Assembly (NCBI GenBank): GCA_910577565.1
Contig: CAJTNJ010000002.1
Span: 62,001 to 126,000 of the forward strand
Length of the DNA stretch: 64,000 nt
Origin: an uncultured Oscillospiraceae bacterium
GTDB taxonomy: Bacteria; Bacillota; Clostridia; Oscillospirales; Ruminococcaceae
Direction of reading: 5' to 3'
Below, piece after piece: positions 35,224 through 43,900 of the stretch (position 1 is the stretch's first letter; each line of letters opens with the position of its first letter). The position numbers were made by a program, and so were the translations under genes. The notes under the pieces are model-generated. The model saw only the letters and a list, made by a program, of their open reading frames with translations, had not been told where the DNA came from and did not search any database.

Positions 35224-35706
35224 ATGAATAATAGATTAATTAAGCAAATAGGCTATTTAACATGTATATTTGATATAATAAGCATTATAATAATTCATAT
35301 AAGTTTTTATGGAAATATTTTGGATCCTTTTAGATCAATTTTATTATTAGTTTGTGTGCCTTTGGTACTTCTTATTTTGCCGGGTGTTTTTCTAATAGAT
35401 AAGGCGTTTGTTTTACCATCTTTGAATACCATTATTTCGGCTATATCGATTATATTAATTTATTGGAATTTTTGCATTATTTCGTTTGATGATGGTAAAG
35501 CATGGTTTTTAAACATAGTAGGAATGGTAACTTGTATTTTAAATATTATAACAGTGGTAATATCGTTTATTGCTGATAATAATTTTCAATACAAAAAGCG
35601 TTCTAGTTACTTTATTGTAATAGCGGTGACATTATTTGGGTTGATAATTATAGCTATAATTTTATTTTTATATAATATTTTTAATGGAACAATACATTTT
35701 ATATAA
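35224..35706 (+). CDS. Small membrane protein of unknown function
   Basis: A 160-residue protein with five predicted hydrophobic helices (about 9-29, 40-59, 67-86, 97-115, 128-150) and short polar loops. The ATG follows GAAAGAGG by six bases, and its codon use resembles its neighbours, so it is probably real. I recognise no family or motif, and it has no operon partner: IS remnants lie on both sides. It could be a transporter-like accessory, an immunity-type or a stress membrane protein; the sequence does not decide. It is absent from the better-known gene orders around metG. Confidence 0.6.
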   Translation: MNNRLIKQIGYLTCIFDIISIIIIHISFYGNILDPFRSILLLVCVPLVLLILPGVFLIDKAFVLPSLNTIISAISIILIYWNFCIISFDDGKAWFLNIVGMVTCILNIITVVISFIADNNFQYKKRSSYFIVIAVTLFGLIIIAIILFLYNIFNGTIHFI

Positions 35707-35814
35707 AAGCTTTAATATTTATTATTAAAAATTCTTTTCAATGTAAAATATAATTGCAATTCATAATTATATATAATATAGGTTATAAAATTAAATATAA
35801 CAAATAAAATTAAT

Positions 35815-35895
35815 TAAAGCGTATTCTTGCACTTTTTTCTCAAACTTGCTTTTTATCTTTCTTATTTTATTTAAGCCTCTCTGTGTAGCAATCTA
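35815..35895 (+). mobile_element. IS1-like remnant 4 (short)
   Basis: Resembles the 3' end of the other remnants: CTCAAACTTGCTTTTTATCTTTC then TATTTTATTTAAGCCTCT, comparable to the CTTTTATTTAAGGCTTC end at 34980-35000. Weak match on its own. Confidence 0.35.
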
Positions 35896-35909
35896 AAATT
35901 TTATAAAAA

Positions 35910-35939
35910 TTGTTAAAAGTAGGTATATTATGATATAAT
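35910..35939 (+). promoter_or_regulatory. SigA-type promoter of metG
   Basis: TTGTTA (35910-35915), an 18-base spacer, and TATAAT (35934-35939), 31 bases before the chosen metG ATG. Confidence 0.6.
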
Positions 35940-35970
35940 AAAAATAATGATATTTAGAAAGGTTGAGATT

Positions 35971-37887
35971 ATGGGCGAGAAATTTTATTTAACAACTGCT
36001 ATTACCTATGCTTCCAGAAAACCTCATATTGGGAATACATATGAAATAATATTAACGGATGCTATTGCAAGGTTTAAGCGAATGCAGGGGTTTGATGTGC
36101 ATTTTTGCACTGGAACTGATGAGCATGGTCAAAAAGTAGAAGATTTGGCAAAAAATGAGGCTTTGAAGCCACAACAATACGTGGATAGGGTCTCTTCTGA
36201 AATTAAAAGAATTTGGGATTTGATGGGGTCTTCTTATGACACTTTTATTAGAACAACAGATAAATATCATGTAAAAACAGTTCAGAAAATATTTAATAAG
36301 CTATATAATCAAGGTGACATATACAAAGGCAAATATAAGGGCTGGTATTGTGTACCTTGCGAGTCTTTTTGGACCGATAATCAACTTGTTGGCGGGAAAT
36401 GTCCTGAATGTGGAAGAGAAGTTAAAAAAACCGAGGAAGACGCTTATTTTTTCCGCATGAGCAAATATCAAGATAGACTTATGGAGCATATTAAAAATAA
36501 TTGTGATTTTATTGTGCCAAAATCTCGTGAAAACGAAATGATAAATAATTTTCTAAAGCCTGGATTGCAGGATCTGTGTGTTTCAAGAACTTCATTTAAA
36601 TGGGGAATTCCAGTTGATTTTGATCCAAAACATGTTGTATATGTCTGGATTGATGCTCTTGCCAATTATATTACTGCAATAGGATATGATCCTGATAATC
36701 CAAGTGAGGAATTTAAGAAACTATGGCCTGCCGATTTACATGTGATAGGAAAGGATATCTTAAGATTTCACACTATTTATTGGCCGATAATGCTGATGGC
36801 TTTAGATTTACCTTTGCCTAAAAAGATATTTGGGCACCCTTGGTTGTTATCCGGCGAAAGCAAGATGAGCAAATCTGTTGGAAATGTAATATATGCAGAT
36901 GAACTTTCAGAAATGTTTTCTGTTGATGCGGTTAGATTTTATCTTCTAAGCAATATGCCATATGCTCAAGATGGGTCTATAACATATGAAAACATTATTG
37001 CTACTTGGAATTCTGAACTTGCTAATACTCTTGGCAATTTGGTAAAACGCACCGGAGATATGATTTATAAATATTTTGATGGTGTTGTTCCAAATCCCGG
37101 AATTGAGCAGGAACTTGATAAAAATCTCAAAGATTTTGCAATGTCTGCTTTTGAAAAATATATAAGTTTGATGGACAGTTTTAAAACAGCAGATGCTATA
37201 GACTGTATAATGTCACTTGCCAGACGCTGCAATAAATATATTGACGAAACCGCTCCTTGGGTATTAATCAAAGACGAGAGTAAACATGAAATGCTCGCAA
37301 CTGTACTTTACAATCTACTTGAAGGTATAAGATTCATAAGTGTAATGTTGCTTCCAATTATGCCAACCACAGCTGACGAAATTTTGAATCAGATTGGAAA
37401 TCCAGCAAGAACTTTTGAATCGCTAAAAAGTTTTGGCAGCATAAAATCAGGAATTAAAATAAAAAAACCAAAAGTTCTTTTTAGCCGTTTGGATGAAGAA
37501 AAAAAATTAAAAGAAATTGAAGATAAAATTAGTGCTAACAATAAAAAAAGTACGCCAGAAAATGTTATAACAATAGATCAATTTTCAAATGTTGAGCTTA
37601 AAGTATTTGAAGTGATTTCTTGCGAAAAAATAGAAAAATCCAAGAAGTTGCTTAAACTACAGCTTGATGGTGGAAATGAAAAAAGACAAGTGGTTTCGGG
37701 CATATCGGCTTGGTATGAACCAGAAGAATTAGTTGGCAAAAAAGTAATTGTAGTCTCTAACTTAAAACCTGTTAAACTTTGTGGTGAGCTAAGTCAAGGC
37801 ATGATATTGTCTGCGGATATTAGTGAAGATGATGTTAAAGTGATTTTTGTGGATAAATCTGTCCCAAATGGTACAAAATTAAGATAA
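35971..37887 (+). CDS. metG: Methionyl-tRNA synthetase with C-terminal tRNA-binding domain
   Basis: It charges tRNA-Met with methionine. It is a class I synthetase with the HIGH-type motif in RKPHIGNTYE, FCTGTDEHGQKVE, zinc-knuckle cysteines CVPCESFW...GKCPECG, and the KMSKS loop ESKMSKSVGN. The C-terminus (about 535-638) is an EMAP-II/Trbp111-like domain (FSNVELKVFEVISCEKI, LKLQLDGG, KKVIVVSNLKP), which dimerises and binds tRNA. An in-frame ATG exists at 35947, but AAAGGTTGAG sits correctly before 35971. No SAM or T-box leader is seen. It is followed by tatD at 34 bases, a frequent pairing in Firmicutes. Confidence 0.97.
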   Translation: MGEKFYLTTAITYASRKPHIGNTYEIILTDAIARFKRMQGFDVHFCTGTDEHGQKVEDLAKNEALKPQQYVDRVSSEIKRIWDLMGSSYDTFIRTTDKYHVKTVQKIFNKLYNQGDIYKGKYKGWYCVPCESFWTDNQLVGGKCPECGREVKKTEEDAYFFRMSKYQDRLMEHIKNNCDFIVPKSRENEMINNFLKPGLQDLCVSRTSFKWGIPVDFDPKHVVYVWIDALANYITAIGYDPDNPSEEFKKLWPADLHVIGKDILRFHTIYWPIMLMALDLPLPKKIFGHPWLLSGESKMSKSVGNVIYADELSEMFSVDAVRFYLLSNMPYAQDGSITYENIIATWNSELANTLGNLVKRTGDMIYKYFDGVVPNPGIEQELDKNLKDFAMSAFEKYISLMDSFKTADAIDCIMSLARRCNKYIDETAPWVLIKDESKHEMLATVLYNLLEGIRFISVMLLPIMPTTADEILNQIGNPARTFESLKSFGSIKSGIKIKKPKVLFSRLDEEKKLKEIEDKISANNKKSTPENVITIDQFSNVELKVFEVISCEKIEKSKKLLKLQLDGGNEKRQVVSGISAWYEPEELVGKKVIVVSNLKPVKLCGELSQGMILSADISEDDVKVIFVDKSVPNGTKLR

Positions 37888-37921
37888 TAGTTAATTTAAC
37901 CGCAATGTGAAAGAGGTAAAA

Positions 37922-38701
37922 ATGGATAAATTATCAGGAATTTTTGACACCCATGCACATTATGACGATGAAAGATTTGATGGTGATAGAGACAAGGTTT
38001 TATCGTCTATGAACGATTATGGTGTATCGTATATATGTAATGTTAGCTCTGATTTGAAAGGTTGCAAAAACTCTTTAGAACTTGTCAATAAATATGATTT
38101 TATATATTGCGCAACAGGAGTGCACCCTATATGCATTGAAAATCTACCAAGTGACTGGATTAAAAAATTAAGTGAATATGCAAAATGCAATAAAGTTGTT
38201 GCAATAGGCGAAATAGGACTTGACTATCATTATGAAGGCTACTCAAAATCAAAGCAAATTGATGGTTTTGAAAGACAGATGGACTTAGCTCAGTCTTTAG
38301 ATCTACCGGTAATAATTCATAGTCGTGAAGCAACAAATGATACACTTGATGTAATTAGGAATTTTCCTAAAGTAAGTGGTGTGGTTCATTGCTTTTCAGG
38401 AAGTGTGAAAACAGCTTTTACACTTTTAGATTTGGGATGGTACATAGGGTTTACGGGAGTTGTTACATTTAAAAATGCGAAAAAGACCGTTGAAGTTGCA
38501 AAAGAAGTACCAAATGAAAGGTTCGTTATTGAGACAGATTGTCCATATATGGCGCCTGAACCTTGGCGGGGAAGTCGATGCGATTCAACAATGCTTGTTT
38601 CTGTTGCTAACAAAATTGCTGAGATAAAGGGCATGTCTGCTAGTGAAGTTGTAAATATTACTCGGAAAAATGCATTTGATTTATATAGGTTAAATTTGTG
38701 A
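37922..38701 (+). CDS. tatD: TatD-family deoxyribonuclease/hydrolase
   Basis: A metal-dependent TIM-barrel hydrolase with 3'-5' exonuclease activity in characterised members. It is widely conserved next to metG. The metal ligands are in FDTHAHYDDERF, GEIGLDYHYEG, HSREA, VHCFSG and ETDCPYMAPEP. The frame opens with a GTG at 37907, but AAGAGGT lies just before the ATG at 37922, giving 259 residues and the expected start. It is cotranscribed with metG and followed by a membrane protein at 56 bases. Confidence 0.93.
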   Translation: MDKLSGIFDTHAHYDDERFDGDRDKVLSSMNDYGVSYICNVSSDLKGCKNSLELVNKYDFIYCATGVHPICIENLPSDWIKKLSEYAKCNKVVAIGEIGLDYHYEGYSKSKQIDGFERQMDLAQSLDLPVIIHSREATNDTLDVIRNFPKVSGVVHCFSGSVKTAFTLLDLGWYIGFTGVVTFKNAKKTVEVAKEVPNERFVIETDCPYMAPEPWRGSRCDSTMLVSVANKIAEIKGMSASEVVNITRKNAFDLYRLNL

Positions 38702-38757
38702 TTTAGATAAATATTTTTAAAATAGATGAGTTTTTAGTTAAAATTTTAGGAGCTATT

Positions 38758-40458
38758 ATGAAAAAATTAATGCTAAGAAGATGGGTTTTGCCTATATTGT
38801 GCACATTATTATTTGGAATGATATGGTTTTATCTTAAATTACCTCCTATTAATATAAAATCACTGGATTTTTGGATTTTAATCGGAGTTTTAGCAATTGT
38901 TTTTTTAGTGATTAAATTTCTTTTTTGTCTTGAATTTATGTATAAAGAAGGTTTTAAAAAAAAAGACATCTATAAAAATGTTAACGCAAAAATAGGGTAT
39001 TTTAAAATTCCGATGAATTTTAGAAAAAGTGATTATAACTTTAAATTTATAATAAAGATAGTCTTAATTTTAGTTGTTATTATTATAGTAGGTGGTATTG
39101 TTGTTTGGGTGACATCTTCAGAAATTTTTAATGCAAAAGCCTATCATGATCAGATGCAAGTCGTTGAGGGTAATTTTCAAGAAGATATTTCCGAAGTACC
39201 TTTATCCCAAATTCCGATAGTTGATAAAGCAACTGCTATAAAGTTAGGAAACAGGGAACTGGGAGAGATGGCAGATTTAGTATCTCAATTTGAAATATCG
39301 GATATTTATACTCAAATTAACTATAATAATTCTCAAATAAGAGTGTCACCTTTGATGTATGGTGATTTAATAAAATGGTTTACAAATCAAGGTGATGGGA
39401 TACCTTATTATGTAAAAATAAATATAGCCACACAGGAAACCAATTTGGTAAAAACACAGGATCCAATTAAATATAGTCCATATGAGCATTTTAGCAGATA
39501 TTTAAAACGACACCTTCGTTTTTTATATCCATTTGATATGTTTGAAACTCCGGTATTTGAGCTTGATGATACTGGGAGGCCATTTTGGGTTGTACCGGTA
39601 TATGAATATGAAATTGGTGTCATTGGTGGTAAAGATATCGTAAGTGTTATAGTGGTTGATGCTGCAACAGGTGAGTCACAAAAATATAACATAGGTGAAG
39701 TGCCGCAATGGATAGATAACGTATTTCCGGCAAAACTGCTTAATATTCAAGCGAATAATTGGGGGAAATATTCCAATGGATGGGTTAATTCAATATTTAG
39801 TCAAAGAAATGTTGTTACCACTGCTTCAGGCTACAATAGCATTGTGTTAAATGGTGATTTGTGGATGTATACTGGACTTACTTCAGTGACCGATGATCAA
39901 TCTAATGTTGGTTATATATTATCAAATATGAGAACAAAAGAAACTAAATTTTATCAAATAAAAGGCGCTAACGAAGAAAGTGCCATGCGGTCTGCAGAGG
40001 GGAAAGTTCAAGAAAAAAAGTATAATGCTACATTTCCCATTTTAGTAAACATTGCAGACAAACCAACATATTTTCTTAGTTTAAAAGATGATGCTGGGCT
40101 TATTAAACAATTTGCGTTTGTTTGTGCGGAGCAATATCAAATTGTTGGTGTTGGTGATAGTTTATTGTTGGCGCAAAACGCATATATTCAGCAGCTTAAA
40201 GCAAACGGCGCTAATGTCTATGAAGAAAGTAATTTTAAAGCAGGAAATATAATTGATATAAACATGGCAGTTGTTGATGGAAATACCAACTATTATTTTA
40301 AACTTAAAGATGAACCCAACTTAATTTTTGTGGCTCCTATATCTGTTAGTTATAATTTGCCTTTTATCAAAATAGGGGATTATGTTGAAACAAAATATAC
40401 AGAGAGAGATTCAAGTGAAAATTTAAAAACCATTAATGAAATTAAAATTGTTATGTAA
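38758..40458 (+). CDS. Large membrane-anchored protein of unknown function
   Basis: A 566-residue protein with two N-terminal helices (about 10-27 and 38-57), a short basic cytoplasmic loop, a third helix (about 98-120), and then a single large extracytoplasmic domain of over 430 residues. That domain has a PepSY-like or two-fold repeated look: DKATAIKLGNRELGEM, YVKINIATQETNLVKT, VSVIVVDAATGESQKY and a second half with TYFLSLKDDAGLIKQFAFVCAEQYQ. I have seen similar proteins only as conserved clostridial hypotheticals and assign no function. It has a TAGGAG ribosome site and lies between tatD and tadA, probably in their operon. Anchored sensor or wall-associated protein would both fit. Confidence 0.65.
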   Translation: MKKLMLRRWVLPILCTLLFGMIWFYLKLPPINIKSLDFWILIGVLAIVFLVIKFLFCLEFMYKEGFKKKDIYKNVNAKIGYFKIPMNFRKSDYNFKFIIKIVLILVVIIIVGGIVVWVTSSEIFNAKAYHDQMQVVEGNFQEDISEVPLSQIPIVDKATAIKLGNRELGEMADLVSQFEISDIYTQINYNNSQIRVSPLMYGDLIKWFTNQGDGIPYYVKINIATQETNLVKTQDPIKYSPYEHFSRYLKRHLRFLYPFDMFETPVFELDDTGRPFWVVPVYEYEIGVIGGKDIVSVIVVDAATGESQKYNIGEVPQWIDNVFPAKLLNIQANNWGKYSNGWVNSIFSQRNVVTTASGYNSIVLNGDLWMYTGLTSVTDDQSNVGYILSNMRTKETKFYQIKGANEESAMRSAEGKVQEKKYNATFPILVNIADKPTYFLSLKDDAGLIKQFAFVCAEQYQIVGVGDSLLLAQNAYIQQLKANGANVYEESNFKAGNIIDINMAVVDGNTNYYFKLKDEPNLIFVAPISVSYNLPFIKIGDYVETKYTERDSSENLKTINEIKIVM

Positions 40459-40481
40459 AAATTTATTATACGGTGATAATA

Positions 40482-40925
40482 TTGACAGATGAAGATTATA
40501 TGAAAATTGCTCTTGAACAGGCAAAGATGGCAAGTGATATTGGCGAAGTGCCTGTTGGAGCGTTAATAGTTCAAGACGAAAAAATAATATCAACGGGATT
40601 TAACAAGAGAGAAAGTTCAAAAAACGCTCTTTTGCATGCTGAGATAGTAGCAATAAATTCAGCATGTGAAAAGCTTAATGGGTGGCGTATTTTAAACTCT
40701 ACAATTTATGTTACACTGGAACCGTGCGCTATGTGTGCAGGCGCTATAATTAATTCAAGAATTAGTCGTGTTATTTATGGAGCATCTGATCCAAAGGCAG
40801 GGTCTTTTGGGTCGATAGTCAATCTTGCAGAGCTTCCTTACAATCATAGGCCAAAAATAGTACCAAATGTTTGTTCTGAAGAATCTGCAGCATTGCTTTT
40901 TAACTTTTTTAAAAAGCTAAGGTAA
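40482..40925 (+). CDS. tadA: tRNA-specific adenosine deaminase
   Basis: It deaminates A34 to inosine in the anticodon of tRNA-Arg(ACG), a tRNA that is encoded at 33168-33244. The zinc site is HAEIVAI with the catalytic glutamate and PCAMCAGAI with the two cysteines. It is about 147 residues. I chose TTG at 40482, which follows GGTGAT and gives the typical MTDEDYMKIALEQA start; GTG at 40473 and ATG at 40500 are alternatives. It ends a forward operon and converges on cca with only seven bases between stop codons. Confidence 0.94.
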   Translation: MTDEDYMKIALEQAKMASDIGEVPVGALIVQDEKIISTGFNKRESSKNALLHAEIVAINSACEKLNGWRILNSTIYVTLEPCAMCAGAIINSRISRVIYGASDPKAGSFGSIVNLAELPYNHRPKIVPNVCSEESAALLFNFFKKLR

Positions 40926-40932
40926 AAAGTAA

Positions 40933-42264
40933 TTAATTTATATTTGTTTTCAATTTATTTGCATAGTTTAGAAGTTGTTCATGTGTGTTTTGTAAATTGC
41001 CATTTATTACTTCCTTTAATATTTTTTTAAGTATGCTTTTAATTATAGGCCCTTGTTTATAACCTAAATTTATCAAATCTTTGCCATTTATATTTAATTG
41101 TTCTATGCAATAACATATATTGTTATTTATAATATAAGTTAATAATTCTTGAGATTTTTCAATTTGATTGGTCGCAATTTTTTTATCTTTTTCATTAAGA
41201 ACAATAGATGATGCCTGTCTTGTTTGCAAAAGTAGCGAATAAACTTTTGACCCTAATTCATTTAGCTTAAAACATATTTGTTCGATTTCAAAAGGTAAGT
41301 CTTCGTTTTGATATTGAATTATCTTTTTTAAAGTTTTAATATCTTGTTTTGATATTTGCAGCCTTGTCGCAATCTTTTCTGCAATGTCGCTGCTTATTTG
41401 TAGATAATTTTGTTTGGAGCTGATATTTAAACAATTTGGTATGCCGATATATTTAAATAATAAGCACAACCTGACTAGCAAAACAGGTTTTGAATTATAA
41501 ATGGAAAACAGAATGCTTTCCCAAATATTTATATTTTCATAAATTTTATAATCTGAATTAATAATAGGCGCAAGTTCAGGTATGATTATCGCTATAATGT
41601 TTGAAAATTCATTTAATGATGTGCTAATATATTTTCCTAATAAAGCTTTGCAAAATTCTGATGATATGCGTTCATTGGATATGTTGTTAAGAAGCAACTT
41701 TTTTTCAAGCATAGCTTTTTTAGTATTATCATCAGGTTTAAATCCAAAAACTGAACAGAATCTAACAGCACGTAAAATTCTTAGTGCATCTTCCTCGAAC
41801 CTTTCATATGGATCACCTACACAGCGTACTATACCTTTTTTTAGATCGCCTATGCCACCAAAGTAATCTATAATTTTAGTGTTTGGATGATAAGCCATGG
41901 AATTTATTGTGAAATCTCTTCTTTTTAAATCTTGCTTGAGCGAATTTACAAATGCAATATCTTTAGGTTTGCGGTTGTTTATATAATTTGATTCTTTGCG
42001 GTATGTTGTAATCTCAAACGATTGATTGTCAATTATTGCGGTTACTGTTCCATATTTGATGCCGGTGGGTATAACAGTAAATTGAGATAGAGCTTTTATT
42101 ATTTGTTTTGGTTTAGCCGAAGTGCAAATGTCCCAGTCTTTAGGAACAATTCCAAGCAAACTATCTCTTACACATCCGCCAACAACATAACATTCAAAAC
42201 CATGTTTTTCTAAAGCATTAATAATTAAAAGCACTTTCTTTGGTAAATTGATTGAATTTATCAT
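40933..42264 (-). CDS. cca: CCA tRNA nucleotidyltransferase
   Basis: It adds or repairs the 3' CCA of tRNAs. The nucleotidyltransferase head (about 1-150) shows VGGCVRDSLLG, the catalytic acidic pair in DWDIC, RRDFTINSMAY and the EDALRILRAVRF neck. The 443-residue length fits a class II enzyme with a helical C-terminal half; I see no clear HD metal pair in it. AGGAG lies nine bases before the ATG. It follows leuB by 47 bases on the same strand and may share the ilv-leu transcript. All five tRNAs in the window already encode CCA, so a repair role is likely. Confidence 0.92.
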   Translation of the reverse strand: MINSINLPKKVLLIINALEKHGFECYVVGGCVRDSLLGIVPKDWDICTSAKPKQIIKALSQFTVIPTGIKYGTVTAIIDNQSFEITTYRKESNYINNRKPKDIAFVNSLKQDLKRRDFTINSMAYHPNTKIIDYFGGIGDLKKGIVRCVGDPYERFEEDALRILRAVRFCSVFGFKPDDNTKKAMLEKKLLLNNISNERISSEFCKALLGKYISTSLNEFSNIIAIIIPELAPIINSDYKIYENINIWESILFSIYNSKPVLLVRLCLLFKYIGIPNCLNISSKQNYLQISSDIAEKIATRLQISKQDIKTLKKIIQYQNEDLPFEIEQICFKLNELGSKVYSLLLQTRQASSIVLNEKDKKIATNQIEKSQELLTYIINNNICYCIEQLNINGKDLINLGYKQGPIIKSILKKILKEVINGNLQNTHEQLLNYANKLKTNIN

Positions 42265-42311
42265 AACAAAGTGCTCCTTTTATATTTTATATTAAACAAA
42301 TTGGCAAATAG

Positions 42312-43388
42312 TTAGATTTTTAAAGCTTCTATGATTTTATCTCCCATCTCAGAACATGTTACTTTTTTGCAGCCATCTGTTATAATATCGACTGTGCGAT
42401 ATAAATTATCAATTACTAAACGCACTGCAGATTCAATTGCATCAGCTTCTTTTTGCATATTCAATGAATAACGAAGCATCATAGCTGCTGATAGAATGGT
42501 AGCTATAGGGTTAGCTATGTTTTGGCCTGCTATATCTGGCGCAGAGCCATGTGATGGTTCATATAGTCCTAAAGAAGTTTCGTTTATGCTGGCAGATGCA
42601 AGCATGCCTATTGAACCTGTCAGCATGCTTGCTTCATCTGAGAGTATGTCGCCAAACATATTTTCAGTTAGAATAACATCAAATCTGCAAGGGCATTTGA
42701 GGAGTTGCATTGTACAATTGTCAATTAGTATATCTTCAAGCTCCACATCAGGGTAAGCCTTTGCTGTTTCATGCACAACATCTCTCCAAAGACGAGAGGA
42801 ATCTAATACATTTGCTTTGTCAACGCTTGTAACCTTTCTTTTTCTCTTTCTTGCTATTTCAAACCCTTTTATTGCTATTCTTTTTATTTCTTCTTCGCTG
42901 TATTCCAGTGAATCGATAGCTTTTTTCATGCCATTTTGCACTATGGTTTTGTGCTCACCAAAATAAAGGCCTCCTGTTAGCTCTCTAACGACTAATACAT
43001 CAAAGCCGTCATTTACAATTTCAGGTTTTAACGGGCAAGCCGAAGCAAGTGCTGGAAAAAGCAAAGCAGGCCTTAAATTAGCAAAAAGATTAAGCTCTTT
43101 TCTGATTGTCAGCAAACCTTTTTCCGGGCGCAAATTGGCGGGAAGCGAGTCCCATTTTGGTCCGCCAACCGATCCTAAAAGAACGGCATCTGAAGATTTT
43201 GCTTTTGTTATTGTATCTTCTGTTATGGGAACACCTGTTTTTTCTATGCACTCACCTCCAAGCAGTGCATAATCATATTCAAATGAGTGGCTGTAGATAT
43301 CGGATATGCAGTTGAGCACCTTAAGAGCCTGGTCGATGGTTTCAGGACCAATGCCGTCACCTTTAATAACAGTAATTTTCTTTTTCAT
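42312..43388 (-). CDS. leuB: 3-Isopropylmalate dehydrogenase
   Basis: It oxidatively decarboxylates 3-isopropylmalate to 2-oxoisocaproate in leucine synthesis, using NAD and Mg2+ or Mn2+. Motifs are GDGIGPETI, LLGSVGGPKWD, RELTGGLYFGE, ENMFGDILSDEAS, SIGMLASAS and the NAD-binding YEPSHGSAPDIAGQNIANP. At 358 residues it is normal. Its ATG shares one base with the leuD stop codon, so the two are translationally coupled. GGAGA is the ribosome site. It is the last leucine gene of the minus-strand operon. Confidence 0.96.
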   Translation of the reverse strand: MKKKITVIKGDGIGPETIDQALKVLNCISDIYSHSFEYDYALLGGECIEKTGVPITEDTITKAKSSDAVLLGSVGGPKWDSLPANLRPEKGLLTIRKELNLFANLRPALLFPALASACPLKPEIVNDGFDVLVVRELTGGLYFGEHKTIVQNGMKKAIDSLEYSEEEIKRIAIKGFEIARKRKRKVTSVDKANVLDSSRLWRDVVHETAKAYPDVELEDILIDNCTMQLLKCPCRFDVILTENMFGDILSDEASMLTGSIGMLASASINETSLGLYEPSHGSAPDIAGQNIANPIATILSAAMMLRYSLNMQKEADAIESAVRLVIDNLYRTVDIITDGCKKVTCSEMGDKIIEALKI

Positions 43389-43879
43389 TAAAATTTCTCC
43401 GTTTTTATTGCGTTTAAAAGATCACCTTCAACAATAATTTTTTTAATAAAGTTGGGAAAAGGTTCGACTTTATATTCTTCATTTTTAGTTATATTTTTAA
43501 TTATGCCGATGTCAAAATTTACTTTTATCTCATCACCGTCATCAATATTGTTAGCGGCTTTCTCACATTCAAGTATTGGTAGACCAATATTTATTGCATT
43601 GCGGTAAAATATGCGTGCAAAAGATGAAGCGATGATAACAGATATAGCATTGTTTTTAAGAACATCGGGAGCATGTTCTCTTGATGAACCGCATCCAAAA
43701 TTTTGTCTTGCAACAATTATATCACCGGGTTTAATTTTTTTTACAAATTCAGGATCAATATCTTCCATGGCATGTGTTGCAAGTTCTTTTTTGTCCATTA
43801 TGTTCAAATAGCGAGCGGGAATTATTACATCAGTATCGATGTTATCTCCAAACTTATGTGCGATACCATGTGCATTCAT
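43388..43879 (-). CDS. leuD: 3-Isopropylmalate dehydratase, small subunit
   Basis: The small (swivelling) subunit of isopropylmalate isomerase, paired with LeuC. It has NIDTDVIIPARYLN, FGCGSSREHAPDVLK (substrate loop) and GLPILEC. At 163 residues it is the short, archaeal/clostridial-type LeuD, not the 200-residue enterobacterial form. An AGGAGAA site lies before the ATG. It lies 21 bases after leuC and overlaps leuB by one base. Confidence 0.96.
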   Translation of the reverse strand: MNAHGIAHKFGDNIDTDVIIPARYLNIMDKKELATHAMEDIDPEFVKKIKPGDIIVARQNFGCGSSREHAPDVLKNNAISVIIASSFARIFYRNAINIGLPILECEKAANNIDDGDEIKVNFDIGIIKNITKNEEYKVEPFPNFIKKIIVEGDLLNAIKTEKF

Positions 43880-43900
43880 ATTGTTTTCTCCTTAAGTTAA

